From assembly GCA_037962975.1 (NCBI GenBank), contig CM075671.1, positions 16,229,001-16,293,000 on the forward strand: a stretch of DNA of 64,000 bases. The letters are read 5' to 3'. Of the stretch, positions 22,558 through 37,513 are shown one piece after another. The notes beneath the pieces were generated by a model. The model was not told where the DNA came from. It ran no database searches and saw only the letters and a program-made list of their open reading frames with translations. The translations under genes and the position numbers were made by a program. Origin of the DNA: Clitoria ternatea. Its lineage: Eukaryota > Streptophyta > Magnoliopsida > Fabales > Fabaceae. Each line of letters opens with the position of its first letter. Position 1 is the first letter of the stretch.

Positions 22558-22859
22558 TTTTCTTACACTGGTTCAGTGGGAATCTAGTATTATAAAACAA
22601 AGGCTCAATGGGAGCACTGTACTCTTCAATTTTCACACTCTAACACTTCAGACCATTGCAGACAAAAACAAGTTTGGTTTAATGGACTATCCCTCTTTCT
22701 TTCAACAGGTGCACTTCAGACTTTTCTGAAACACTCGTTGAACTATGTTAGTAAAATATGTGGACAGACTTCATTTAACTAAGAGTCTTGATGAGTGTTA
22801 TTAACAAATCTCAATGGTTCAAACTTCTTAGTCTTTCATTCAAACTTGGATCTAATAGA

Positions 22860-22860
<1 letters not shown>
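22558..22860. repeat. LTR-like sequence of the outer element or a related family
   Basis: No gene. Positions 22720-22830 are related to 3372-3466 and more weakly to 12320-12400. It is probably the remaining body of the outer element's LTR. Confidence 0.4.

Positions 22861-22939
<79 letters not shown>
22861..22939. repeat. (ATT)n microsatellite
   Basis: About 26 uninterrupted ATT units, which explains a spurious poly-isoleucine open frame. Confidence 0.97.
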
Positions 22940-22940
<1 letters not shown>

Positions 22941-22982
22941 ATTTATAGAATCTCAAAGGGTTTCTCCCCAAACTTTTAACTC

Positions 22983-24395
22983 TTTTAAAATAAAAAGAAA
23001 ACTTTCAAATTGGTCTACAAGAATTTAGTTGTCCCTAACTGGGCTCTCTAATGATTTTTATCCCTAAATAAGTCCCTCAATGTTTAAATACAATGTTAGT
23101 CCTCCTGTCACTTTCGTCACTAACACCCCAAACATATTCCCATGTGTAATGTTTTTTGTTGACATTTGACCTACTACTAACACGTGTAAATTATAGTAAC
23201 ATATACAATTAAAAAATTACCTATTTTTAGATAACAAAAAAACCCCAAATTGATTCATTTTATGCCATAAATTCATGCCCTAACAGAGCAAAAAAAGGTC
23301 AACAATTCATGGCTCGAGTAAGGTGTGACTCAAAGGTCGGCCATGGATAGGGTTTGTGAATAGGATCATCGGAAGGAGGCACAATGAGGGATTTAAGTGG
23401 TGCATCACTAGAGGAGCGAGGTGGTTAAAGGCTATGATGGGTGGTTTGAAGGATAATGTGCGGTGATTAAGAGGAAATGACAGTTGGGATGTAGAGGAAG
23501 TTTTATTGTTGCTGATATCAGTGCGAAGAAAACATTACAATATTTCAAGTTGGGTACGATTTAGACTTGCAATGGTGTTTGGGTCAAAAGGAACAAAGCT
23601 GTGTTAGAGTGAGGGTCGCGAGTTTGGTGGTCACAAAGGAGGGTTATGTCACCAGTTATTAACAACCATCAAATTTGCATCACTTTAAACAAATGCACAG
23701 GTACTAATAAGTTGAATCATTTTAAGCTTGTAACACATGTTTATAGGGCCAATAATAAGAAGAAATATGGCAAACAAAGAACATACTACACCCATTGTTG
23801 TGACATGGTCATATCAGTCACTTTAATTTCATACTACTCAAGAGTTAAGGAAAGTAATGTTGCAACCTTCTTGTTGTTGTGATGACACCGTGAGTGTTAG
23901 TCATTCTTCAAGTAAGTGGCTTATACCTTTATAAACATTGCTCTAGACCATATGAAATTTAAAGGTGAATTAGCATAAACATTCCTATTATTAAAATATC
24001 TTTATTTTGGTAAGATCATTGGTTGTGTTATAACATTCTAATGGAAAAGGCCAAATTCTTACAATCACATTCCACTAAATTACTTGTATGGCATGAGAAG
24101 GCTAGAAAATGAAGAAGATAAAACCAAATCCCAATAAGAAAAAGCCCACATGAATACCCTAACTTCATTTGACTCTATATAGATCAAAGAGCCTCATTCC
24201 ACATAAGAAGAAAAAGTTACACATGTGATTTTTGTTTGAGAGGTTAGTGACAAAAGTGGAGGGAGGACTAACCTATTAGACAATTTAAACATTAAAAATT
24301 TATTTGGGGACAACAATATTTAAAAGACTTAATTGGGGACCACCTAATCTTTGAAGAACCAATTTGAATGTTTTTCTTTAAAATAAAATAAAATA
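22983..24395. mobile_element. Terminal-inverted-repeat element with about 180-bp TIRs and cargo (MULE-like)
   Basis: The left arm 22983-23160 matches the reverse complement of the right arm (about 24215-24395) along its whole length. The shared ordered phrases are TTCAAATTGGT, GTCCC, AATGTTTAAAT, TTAGTCCTCC, CACTTT(C/T)GTCACTAAC, CAAACA and CATGTGTAA. The core (23300-24200) differs in composition and contains only small open frames (such as 23646-23882) without domains. Long TIRs point to a Mutator-like non-autonomous element. The exact ends and target duplication could not be fixed. Confidence 0.65.
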
Positions 24396-24667
24396 AAATT
24401 ACGATGATGTCCACCATTTTTGAATTGTTAAGTTTTAAAATTAATCATCCTCATTGTAATCCGCTACAAACTCACATTGCGACTAATGACAGGGAAAATA
24501 TAATTATTAGGAGTGATAAGGTAGTTTAGTAGTAAATAAAATGAAAAGGAAAAAGAAGGTTGTTAATTCAACTTGACTTGCTAACAAAAGACAAACAAAT
24601 TAACTTTGGCTTATTCAATAAAATATTATTATTATCATTATCATATTAAAATGATTATTGATTATAA
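24396..24667. other. AT-rich spacer, no gene seen
   Basis: No feature recognised between two inverted-repeat elements. Confidence 0.55.
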
Positions 24668-25542
24668 TCATGGTTGTTAAAACTTGATAAATCAATTGGT
24701 TCAAATAAGAAATTCTAAAATGCTTGCAATGAAACTCTTGTTAAATAAATCTTATTCAGAATTTAGTTGAGTAAAACTACGCAGAGAAACAAAAACTTTT
24801 CGAATTAATATTTAACCAAACTAGATTACCAAAATTTAAACATATCAATTGAAAGTATTTTCCCCGTCAATTTTAGTTCAATACATTAATTTTTACTTAC
24901 TTTTTATTATACTTCCTAAACTACCCTTCATACTAATGAAATGGGAAAAATTGAACCTTTTCATTTCAATTGATATCTGTTATAAAAAATAGTGAATAAC
25001 TCAAAAAGTCTTATAAAAAGTCAATTTTAAAAAAACGAGTCAAATACAAAACCTTTTAAAAACTAAACTTTTTTTATATATTTTTTTAACTTCTAAAACC
25101 CTATACAAAATAAAAAATAAAAAATTTGTTACTAAAAATCATGTCGATCTTGTTTGAAAATCATAAAAAACTGAAATTATATTAATTTAAAATAAAAACA
25201 TTATACGTTTAATTTTTTATTATTCAGGTTATATATAACAAAGAATCATGATTAAACCAATATACCGATTTAAGCTGATCTGAATCCAATGTATGTAGGC
25301 ATTAAACCCTGAAATCTTTACAATTAATGGTGGACCCATTGATGATAAAGATCAATATTTTTAGAATCGGACCGGTCATTAAACCGGTGAAGGTATCGGT
25401 TCATGAAAATCATGTTAAAACCAAGGTTCAACCGTGATTAAACCGGTAATATTAAAGAATTAATGTGGACCGGTCATCTAAACGGTTCACGATTTAACCG
25501 GTCGGACCAGCCGAACCAATTCAGTTTTGATAACAATGATAA
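24668..25542. mobile_element. TIR element with CCGGT-rich right arm
   Basis: The left end TCATGGTTGTTAAAACTTG and, later, AATTGGTTC pair with the right end read in reverse complement (TCATTGTTATCAAAACTG, then AATTGGTTC). The right arm carries many ACCGGT/AACCGGT words (25360-25510). This is a familiar pattern of plant MITE families. The interior is AT-rich and non-coding. Confidence 0.5.
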
Positions 25543-25819
25543 AGATAGAGAAATAGGCAACGTATAAGGAATGTGGCAAAAAAGTAATTAAGGGAGTGAA
25601 AGAGGGTAAAGAGAAAGGATAAAGATGCATAATACGCATACACACAGATTATTATCTTTCATTGAAAATGAGTAGGTGAAGATACCGAAAGTCACGTTGG
25701 AGCATTACTTATACCAGCGATCTACGTTTCATATAAACGGCACACCAGCAACTCCACTCTTGACTCTCCTTCTCTTCTCCTTGCCCCTTGCTCCTTCTTC
25801 ACCTAACCTTCCCTTCGCC
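25543..25819 (+). promoter_or_regulatory. Promoter and CT-rich leader of isocitrate dehydrogenase
   Basis: A TATAAAC-type box at 25732-25738 lies 88 bases before the start codon. It is followed by a pyrimidine-rich leader (CTCCTTCTCTTCTCC and similar). The start and the TATA box are inferred from position only. Confidence 0.35.
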
Positions 25820-29648
<3,829 letters not shown>

Positions 29649-30200
29649 GCTTGATTTAGGTAGGCTGCATCTTGATTTCCTTCATGTTTGAGCCATCTGG
29701 GCTTTTTATATAATGCATCTCACTTTTTAATGCTGAAGGGTATTTGCTTATTCTTTTTTTCCTGTATATTGTGAGACAGGTGGAAAACACAAGATCAGGA
29801 CCAGAAGGGGATCGTATGCTCTATTTTAAAGAAATAACAAGGGAAAAGAAGCATTGGTTCCTTTCCTTCATTTGCTTGTAGGGTGGGAATGCAAGGGTTG
29901 GCTATTTCTCCATATTGTTTGAACTGATTTGTACTTTGTAATTTTGAAACCAATAACTGATACCTTTCAAGTTCTTCTGGATTTTGCTATTTTTATGCTG
30001 ATCTTAATTTGCATATTATTTTGCATATACTGCATTGCAGGGAAACTTTCTTCTGAATCTCTGAGCAAACGGGAAAAGAGTTTTAAACTAGTAAAAACAG
30101 TTAATGATTTTGATAAAAAAAAACAATTTCTTGCTTTATGTTGAGAATTTGTTTCACACTTTATATGTATATTCTTGCAAATGAAGCTTATCATTTCAGT
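29649..30200 (+). other. Isocitrate dehydrogenase 3' UTR region with possible UTR intron
   Basis: A GTAGGC donor at 29660 and a GAGACAG acceptor ending at 29779 would define a 120-base intron in the 3' UTR, only 11 bases after the stop codon. The following sequence to about 30200 is non-coding. No clear polyadenylation site can be chosen. Confidence 0.35.
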
Positions 30201-32137
30201 AAATTATCTATTTTTTTTTACCGGTCCTAGTGAGTTTGCTCGCAATTTAGTTTCTTAAACAGTTTACTTATAATTATTTATTATTTATTGCCTTAATTGT
30301 TTTTTTAAATCTTAGAGCGTAGGTGGAGTTATATAGTGTCTATCTCGTAAATATAATATTAACTTATTTCGAACCTAATGCTGTTCCTGAAAGTTATTAC
30401 TACTGTCTAATATGAGTGTTAGTTATGAAAACCGGGTTTTTAATTTTTTTTAAAGAAAAACAAGAAGTTTTTCAAGAAAATTAAAAAGTAAAAAAGTGTT
30501 TTAAGAATTTTTATATTTATTTTAAAAAATAAGCCGAAATTTTTTTAGTAGTTTTTAGTTAGTTTTTGAAAAGTTATCTAAAGAGTTGCCTTTTAAAATA
30601 TTTTAGTCATAAATTTTCTCTTTATTTTTTTAAAAAATATAGGATAATATTTTAAGTTTTTTTAAAAGTTAGTTATATTAAATTGTTTTTTAATATAGAG
30701 AAAGGGGTTAAAAGTTTAGGAAGAAAGAAACTGCATTATGTGGCATGGATAAAGTACATCCCTTGTATGTCCTCACCAATAGAAATAGCCAGAAATAATG
30801 AAAAATTGAAAAACAATGAACACATAGTAAAAAGAATGTTTCGATTCAGTTAAATGATCCGAGTACTGGTCTTGCTTTCGTATTCTTCTAATGTCTTCAA
30901 CTAAGTTAGAGTTAAGAGTTAAAGTGTCTGTATATGTATAAATAATATTTTATTTTTATAATTATTTATTTTAATAATCAAATTGATTATGTTAAAATTG
31001 TGAGCATAAAAAATTATCTAGATAATTTATTTTGTTTGAATTATATTAACACATATTTTAAAATTTAAAATTACTATATTAGATATAAGAATTGTGAAAT
31101 TGAAAATATTTAAACTTTAAAATAGAAAAAAGATAAATATATAATAGAAATAAGGATTTTTTTCATAATCAGAATATAAAAAATTAGATTTTAATTATAA
31201 TCATTTTCTTTTATAATTTTATAACCTATTTTTCATAAAGAAAAAACACTAAAACATAACGAAAATATCTTTCTCGCACACTAAAAAGTAATCTTTTTAA
31301 AAAATCCTCTCCCAAACATAACCTCTCTCCGCTAATTCAATAAGCTACGAGGGAAATTTGAAGTTTCAAGCTTACCTATGTAAAAGAGTTTTGCTAACCT
31401 GTTCTGAAGGTTACGCCGAGTTCAAACCATTAAAATATAATAAAAAGTTGCTGAAACTAATTCTTAAAAGTCAAAGTTAACAAAGCTTATCATAAAAATG
31501 TAGTAGTTGTACTAATTAGGTGAATTTGGTTTTTTAATCGGGTTAACATTTTTTTATTTTTATAATTCTGTTTCTCTAACTGAAAACTAAATGTGTTTAA
31601 ATATTTTATAAGATGAGAATTTCTTTTCCTATTGCTATCCAATTGGATGAGATTTTCATTCCCTAATCATTTTTTCCCTTAAAATTATTTCAACTGAACC
31701 CATCTAATGTTAGGTTTTTTTTATTATTAATCCGACTACTTATTTTTACCACAAATATCTTAAGTTAACCTATGTAAACTCCTAACTTAAAAAAAGATAT
31801 TTAATATAATTTATTCGGCTGTGTTTTCAGTTTTTTTTTAACAACTATATATATATATATATATATTTATTTATTTAATATTTATAATACCGTATATCTC
31901 TTCAAGGTATGTTATTCCAATTTCGAAAGCCAAAAAATAAAGATACAAAATTTACAGAAAAGTAGTGATAGAACATTATAATTTCAGGAAAAATCACAAC
32001 AGTTTATTACCGGGTAATTCCGAGCTCCCTAGAAGTAGAAGATAGATAGTACTAGCAGAAGCTTCTCCTCGCAGTCTCGAAATAGCTTTCCCAGCGTTGC
32101 TAAAGTCCAAACAAACGCCGATAAACCCTCCAATGAA
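30201..32137. other. AT-rich intergenic DNA and ABC1-kinase upstream region
   Basis: No gene is seen. It is rich in A and T runs, with an (AT)n tract at 31846-31866. The last 150 bases, up to 32137, are more balanced in composition and probably contain the promoter and leader of the next gene, but no definite TATA box was found. Confidence 0.55.
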
Positions 32138-35100
32138 ATGACGTCCAAACCTTTCAATTTTCCCGCCAAACGCACTACCGCACTTTTCCTCTTAACCGCC
32201 GCCGCCGCCGCTCAAGCTGCCACCTCCGCCGACCTCTCCCCTCTCCCTGCATTCTCCGCCGACATAATCGGAGCCGAAATCCACGGCCTCGTCCGCACCG
32301 CTCGCGCCGTCTCCACCGTACCGATTCTCTCCATTTTCTACTTCCATCTTCTGGCTCAACTTTTCGATTTCACTTCTCTTCGCTTTCTTTTAGGTCGCTT
32401 CAACCGTTGTCGATTACGAATTCTCGTTGCGCGGCCTTCTAAAGGACTCCGTTCAGTACCGTCAAGCGATTTCCCAGGTTTCTGCCATCTTAACAATTGT
32501 TCTGGTTATTTCAATCTCAAATTAAGGTCACTGTCGTTTAGATTAGAATTAATCGTCGTTTCGGTGCTTAGGTTCATCTACGCTCTGCAAAGAGGTTTCT
32601 CAGGCTATGTGAAGCCAACAAAGGGTTTTATGTGAAAGCTGGACAGTTCGTTGCTGCGCAGAAGGTGCTTCCGAGAGAGTATTCATCAATTTTGTCTTCA
32701 TTACAGGACCAGGTATTGTTCAACACGTCTATTTAAGTGTTAATTTCATTTAATTTCGTTTAATTATGTAGCTAATTGGAATGTCTTGAACTTGATGACC
32801 TAGGTCGCTCCTCTTCCTTTTAGAGTTATTAAGGAAGTGTTAAAGGATAGTCTCGGACCTGATTTCTCTGAGATGTGAGTTTCTCTTACCAACCGATTTT
32901 TGATTTTGCAAATCATATATCTTTTGAGAACTAGTTCTCCTCATAACCATAAGTTGGTAGGCGGACCTGCATAATGGTTTTATATTTCTAATTAGTGTGA
33001 AAATGCATATGCTAATGCTGTAGCTAGAATCGAACCTGCCACCTGCCAAATCCCCAAGTTGACTCATTTTTTTGCCCAAGTTAAAAACTGAGAAACTATG
33101 TGGTTTTCTTTAAGTTTTAACATTAATGTATGTGAATTACAGGTTTTTGTCAATTGATGAACAACCTATAGCTGCTGCATCTATAGCTCAAGTTCATCAT
33201 GCAGTGCTGAAAAGTGGTCATGAAGTAGCAATCAAGGTTAGCTTGTGGGTGTTAGTGGTTTCGTACTTTCCTGAATACCTGATGGCTGTCATTATGTACT
33301 ACAATTCTTTTTCTGAAAATGACTTCTTAGTTTCAGTGCCATTGAAGTTAAATTGTTATGTCCCGTGTCAATTGATGTGAACTTTATCCTTGTGCACTAG
33401 GCTATTACTTACATTTCACAGGGATTAATTAATTATACTGTTGGCTTCTGGAATTTGGTAACATGAAAAAGTTAAATATGTTCTTCTAAATTTTGGTTAG
33501 AAGTTGGTTTGAGCTTCCTGCTTGAGTTATGTTTGTTTATATTACAGGCATGTTATTCTTTTGCGTGGGTGTGTGTATTTGGGGGTTGGACATTACAAAC
33601 CATGTTTTTTTTAAAAACTATTTTTATGAGTAAAGTCTTTTAGTTGTTTTTAGTTCAAATTTACCACTGATTTTCTTGTCCTGTATTGATTGAATTGGAA
33701 AGGAAGATGAGCATTTTGTGTTCTCTAAAAAAAATATAATTACATCATTTCCTTGGTCAGCTCTAATCTGTTGGTTTAATTTTATGTTTGTTGATGATTC
33801 TACATCTCCACTTGAATGGCATGTTATCCTCCGGCACAATATTAATGATCTAGGTGGTTACACTTCAGAGGATTAAGTGCACTTGTGAAAAAAATGGTTG
33901 AGATTGTATTTGTGTTTGTAACAACTTAAAAAGTATGTTATTGATTTTCTTAAGTGTTATCCCAATCTTAATCATTGATTTTCTAATTAATGGTTCTTAA
34001 TGCACTTTACCCTCTAACATGCTCCTTCACTTTTGAATTGTAAAGTTATTTGCTTCACTGAAAACCAGGTGCAATATCCTTGGATAGAGCAGCAGATGAA
34101 TTTTGATACAAGGACAATGTATTTCCTATCAAAAACCATTGCATGGGTATGCTCTAACACATGACAGCTCTCATTCAGGTTTACTGGATAATTATAACAA
34201 ATTTACTAGTTTGCTCTTCTGAGCTGATGTATTTTCTGTTTCTTTCCACTGTAGCATCCTTTCTAATTTTAGGAAGATTCCCATTCCTTGTATTTTGTAC
34301 TCTTCCTTACTAGATTCTTTTATATATTTCAGGGAAAAAAAGAATAAAAAGAAATGAAAGAAGTGACTAATATATAATTTTCTTGAAACAATTGATTTTC
34401 ACAAGTTTGAGGCTTAATTCCTTATTGAAGTTGGAATATGTGCTGTCTATATTCTCTCTTATGATCTGTTAGATTTCTATTCAAGTTTTTTTTTATTCGG
34501 CAAATGTTAATTTGTTAGTTTTTGTAAGAAATTGGAAGATTTTGTTTGTATTACTCAAACCAATAAATGGAGTTTAGAGATTGATAGAGTGCATTGATAC
34601 TAATCTATACTTTTATTCGAGTAATATTATAAATTCTCTAGTTGCTGTTGTTTCTTTACTTTCTGCTTCCTTTGGTTGCAGTTATACCCTCAATACAGGC
34701 TTGAGTGGCTACCATTAGCATTTGCCAAATCCGTGTCTTCAGAAATTGGTTAGGGATAGGATAAACACATTCAGTTTTTTTTTAGTTATTATTATAAATT
34801 ATAAATTAAAAATATGTAGCATTTACAAGTTAGTTTTGTGTCATTATATTTTAGGAGACTGAATGAATGTGTACCCTCACTACTTGCAGATTTTGTTCAG
34901 GAGGCAAGGAATTCTGAGAAAGCAGCCAAAATTTTTAGAAATAACGACATGGTCAGGATTCCTCTTGTATTCTGGGTATGATAATTGAGATCATTTTAAT
35001 TTTAATTCCTCCTATGAACTATATATTTAGTATTTTTGTACCACTTACCTACTTATCAAATTATGTGTGCAGGAGTTGACAACAAAGCTAGTCCTAACCA

Positions 35101-37513
35101 TGCAGTTTTATGAAGGACACAAGGTATGATTTATCAACATGTAAGTAAATGATTATTTTTGTAAAAATGTTGTTGGTGCATTAGTTATAAGATAGGACTT
35201 GTTCAATATTGTGAACTACTCTAATGTGTCTAAATTTCTTCTAAAACTTTAAGTGTGAGTAATCAAGGGTTATTTTGACTCCCTTGTGCTCGTCTATTTA
35301 TAGCCGTTTTGGATAAGGCCAGAATCGCATTTCATTCTTTCAGAATCAGGTTGAAATGTAAAGTAATTCATTTGGGTAATTTTTTAGATTTCAAAATCAA
35401 TTCTCTGAAGAATAGAATTGATCATGAGAAAAGTGATAATCTTAAATTTTCCATTGACAATAATTGATCCTGGATGTGGTAACTACCGATTCACCAAATA
35501 GATATATTTACGATTTACGATTGAAAAATGATTCTCCTTTACCATCCGAAGTGTTAGGAGATAGGATAGAAGGGAAAGTCAATGTAATTGGTTAGGTAGT
35601 TTGTTAAAACTTGAATGGTTTACTTAGATGTATTTAAGGGGAAGGGTATAAGGATTCATTCAAAGATTTGAGTAGATTCAAAGCTATATTTTTGAAGTTT
35701 TATGGTGTTCTGAATATCTGCTAGGAAGTAATAAAACAAATATTTCGAATATAAGTTCTGAATATCTACTCATGGTGTGATATGCTTCAGATTTCTTTAT
35801 ATCACATTCTACTGATAGGAGGCTTACTAAATTTCAGATTGATGATTTGGACTTTCTGAAACAGATTGGGGTTGATCCAGAAAAGGTTGACTTATGACAG
35901 CAATGGTGAACTCATGTAAATTGTGTTTTATGCTCTTTATAGTGGAATTATTTGTCACTTATTCTGATTCAAGTTCAACATGGTAATTGGTTGATGATTG
36001 CTGTACCCAATCAGACGAATATCAACTCTAAAATTCTTGTTCAATTTTTTCTACTTGTCGTGCCAAGTGCTTACATACTTAACTGATTTAATTCTAAACC
36101 TGTTACTGAAGGTAGCAAAATTACTGATTGAGCTTTTTGCTGAAATGATATTTGTTCACGGTTACATACATGGTGATCCACACCCTGGCAATATACTAGT
36201 TTCCCCTGAAGGTTGTAATGGTCTCTCTTTGGGTATGTTCTAATGTATTTGAGATCATTTTTTATCTAATTGGATTCTTTTTGAAACCTAGAAATTTGGG
36301 AGAGTTGAACTTTGACCTATGGAGTCATTTTGCAGTTCTTCTAGATCATGCAGTCTACAGGGAATTGGATGAAGACTTCAGAAAAGACTTCTGTCAGTTA
36401 TGGGAAGCTTTGATTCTCAAGGATGTGAAAAAAACAATGTGGCTTGGTGAGCGATTTGGTGCTGGGAGGTTTTCCAGATACTTACCCATCATTTTCACTG
36501 GAACAACTATTGAAAGGTTCCTTCCTAACGTTCTGTTTATTGATGCGTGTAAATGCATTTAGTTTTCATTTTGAAGTAAGTTCTGTTAGAAAGTTATAGT
36601 TCTTGACCACTTCTTGCCTGCATAAGGAACCAGGGGAGACCTGTGTTAATAGGAAGGGTACGTGGTGTTACGCCTTTATAAGGCATGTATATATATGCTA
36701 AAAAAGGGGTATCAAACAAAAAATGTTAAATCTCAGGAAATGTGTGTGGCTGTGTACCAAACAGTGCGCAGTGTCTTTCTGTCTATGTGCCATACAATGT
36801 GCACAGCGGTTGTATGGCGTGCTATGGGAATGTAATTTATTATACTTTTATAAATGAATAGATCATCTTAAAAAATATGATTGGGTATTTGGCCTTTCTT
36901 GGGTTCTCAGCCTATGTATATCGCAGGGATAGATATATGCATGAAGAAAGATGAAACAGCCGCTGTGTTACTGAGCTTGTTTCAATTCTGTTGCCTTCTA
37001 TTATTTGTCCTGTTTCTTCTTGAAGGCTATTTAATCTTTGCACATAATAATTTTTCTTGCATTAGAAACGATATGATGGAGCTTTTATGTGAGTTGCAGC
37101 AAATATGCTGTTGGAATGTCAATTGAGGAAAAAGAGACCTTGAAACACGAATTGGAATCTCTGCTATCTGAGGACTTATCGTCGTTCATGGAGTCCCTGC
37201 CCCCAGATTTTATCGCTATAATGCGTGTAGAGTAAGTAACAGAGTTCATGCTTGCTTTATAGGATACTGAAAATTTGTGTTATTTGATGAGTTGACGTGC
37301 TGCTTTTTACATGTCTTCTTTTTGCATTACAGTGCACTGTTAAGGTCCATCATTAGAAAGTTGGATGTCTCTCGGATCATGAGGTTGCTAACATACACCA
37401 AATATGCGGTTTATGGGAGTTTGTGTCCAAAGTTGGATGATGAAGGTGAACTGCGTGAAGTGCCCCTATCAAACTTATGTAAGTTTCCTTGTCATTTCTT
37501 GAAGTTTACATGA
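32138..37513 (+). CDS. ABC1/aarF-domain atypical kinase, ADCK1-like
   Basis: Probable mitochondrial member of the UbiB/ABC1 family, linked to lipid and quinone homeostasis in relatives. Fourteen exons keep frame: 32138-32317, 32394-32477, 32572-32712, 32804-32874, 33143-33236, 34069-34146, 34682-34748, 34890-34975, 35073-35123, 35838-35885, 36112-36232, 36336-36516, 37100-37231, 37333-37513. The product is 504 residues if exon 14 is read to its stop. A hydrophobic segment at 14-30 is followed by the KxGQ motif (KAGQ, 110-113), the Ala-rich loop AAASIAQVH (about 169-177), VAIK (187-190), the ExD motif EID (237-239) and HGDPHPGN (320-327). The metal-binding DFG equivalent reads DHA, and PW replaces a commonly seen PG after VQY. 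The C-terminus is uncertain: a GTAAGT at 37480 is a good donor, yet no further exon was found downstream. Confidence 0.85.

Noticed and set aside
22795..23028. Plus-strand open frame with a long isoleucine run
   Set aside because: It is the translation of the (ATT)n microsatellite, with no domain and no gene context.
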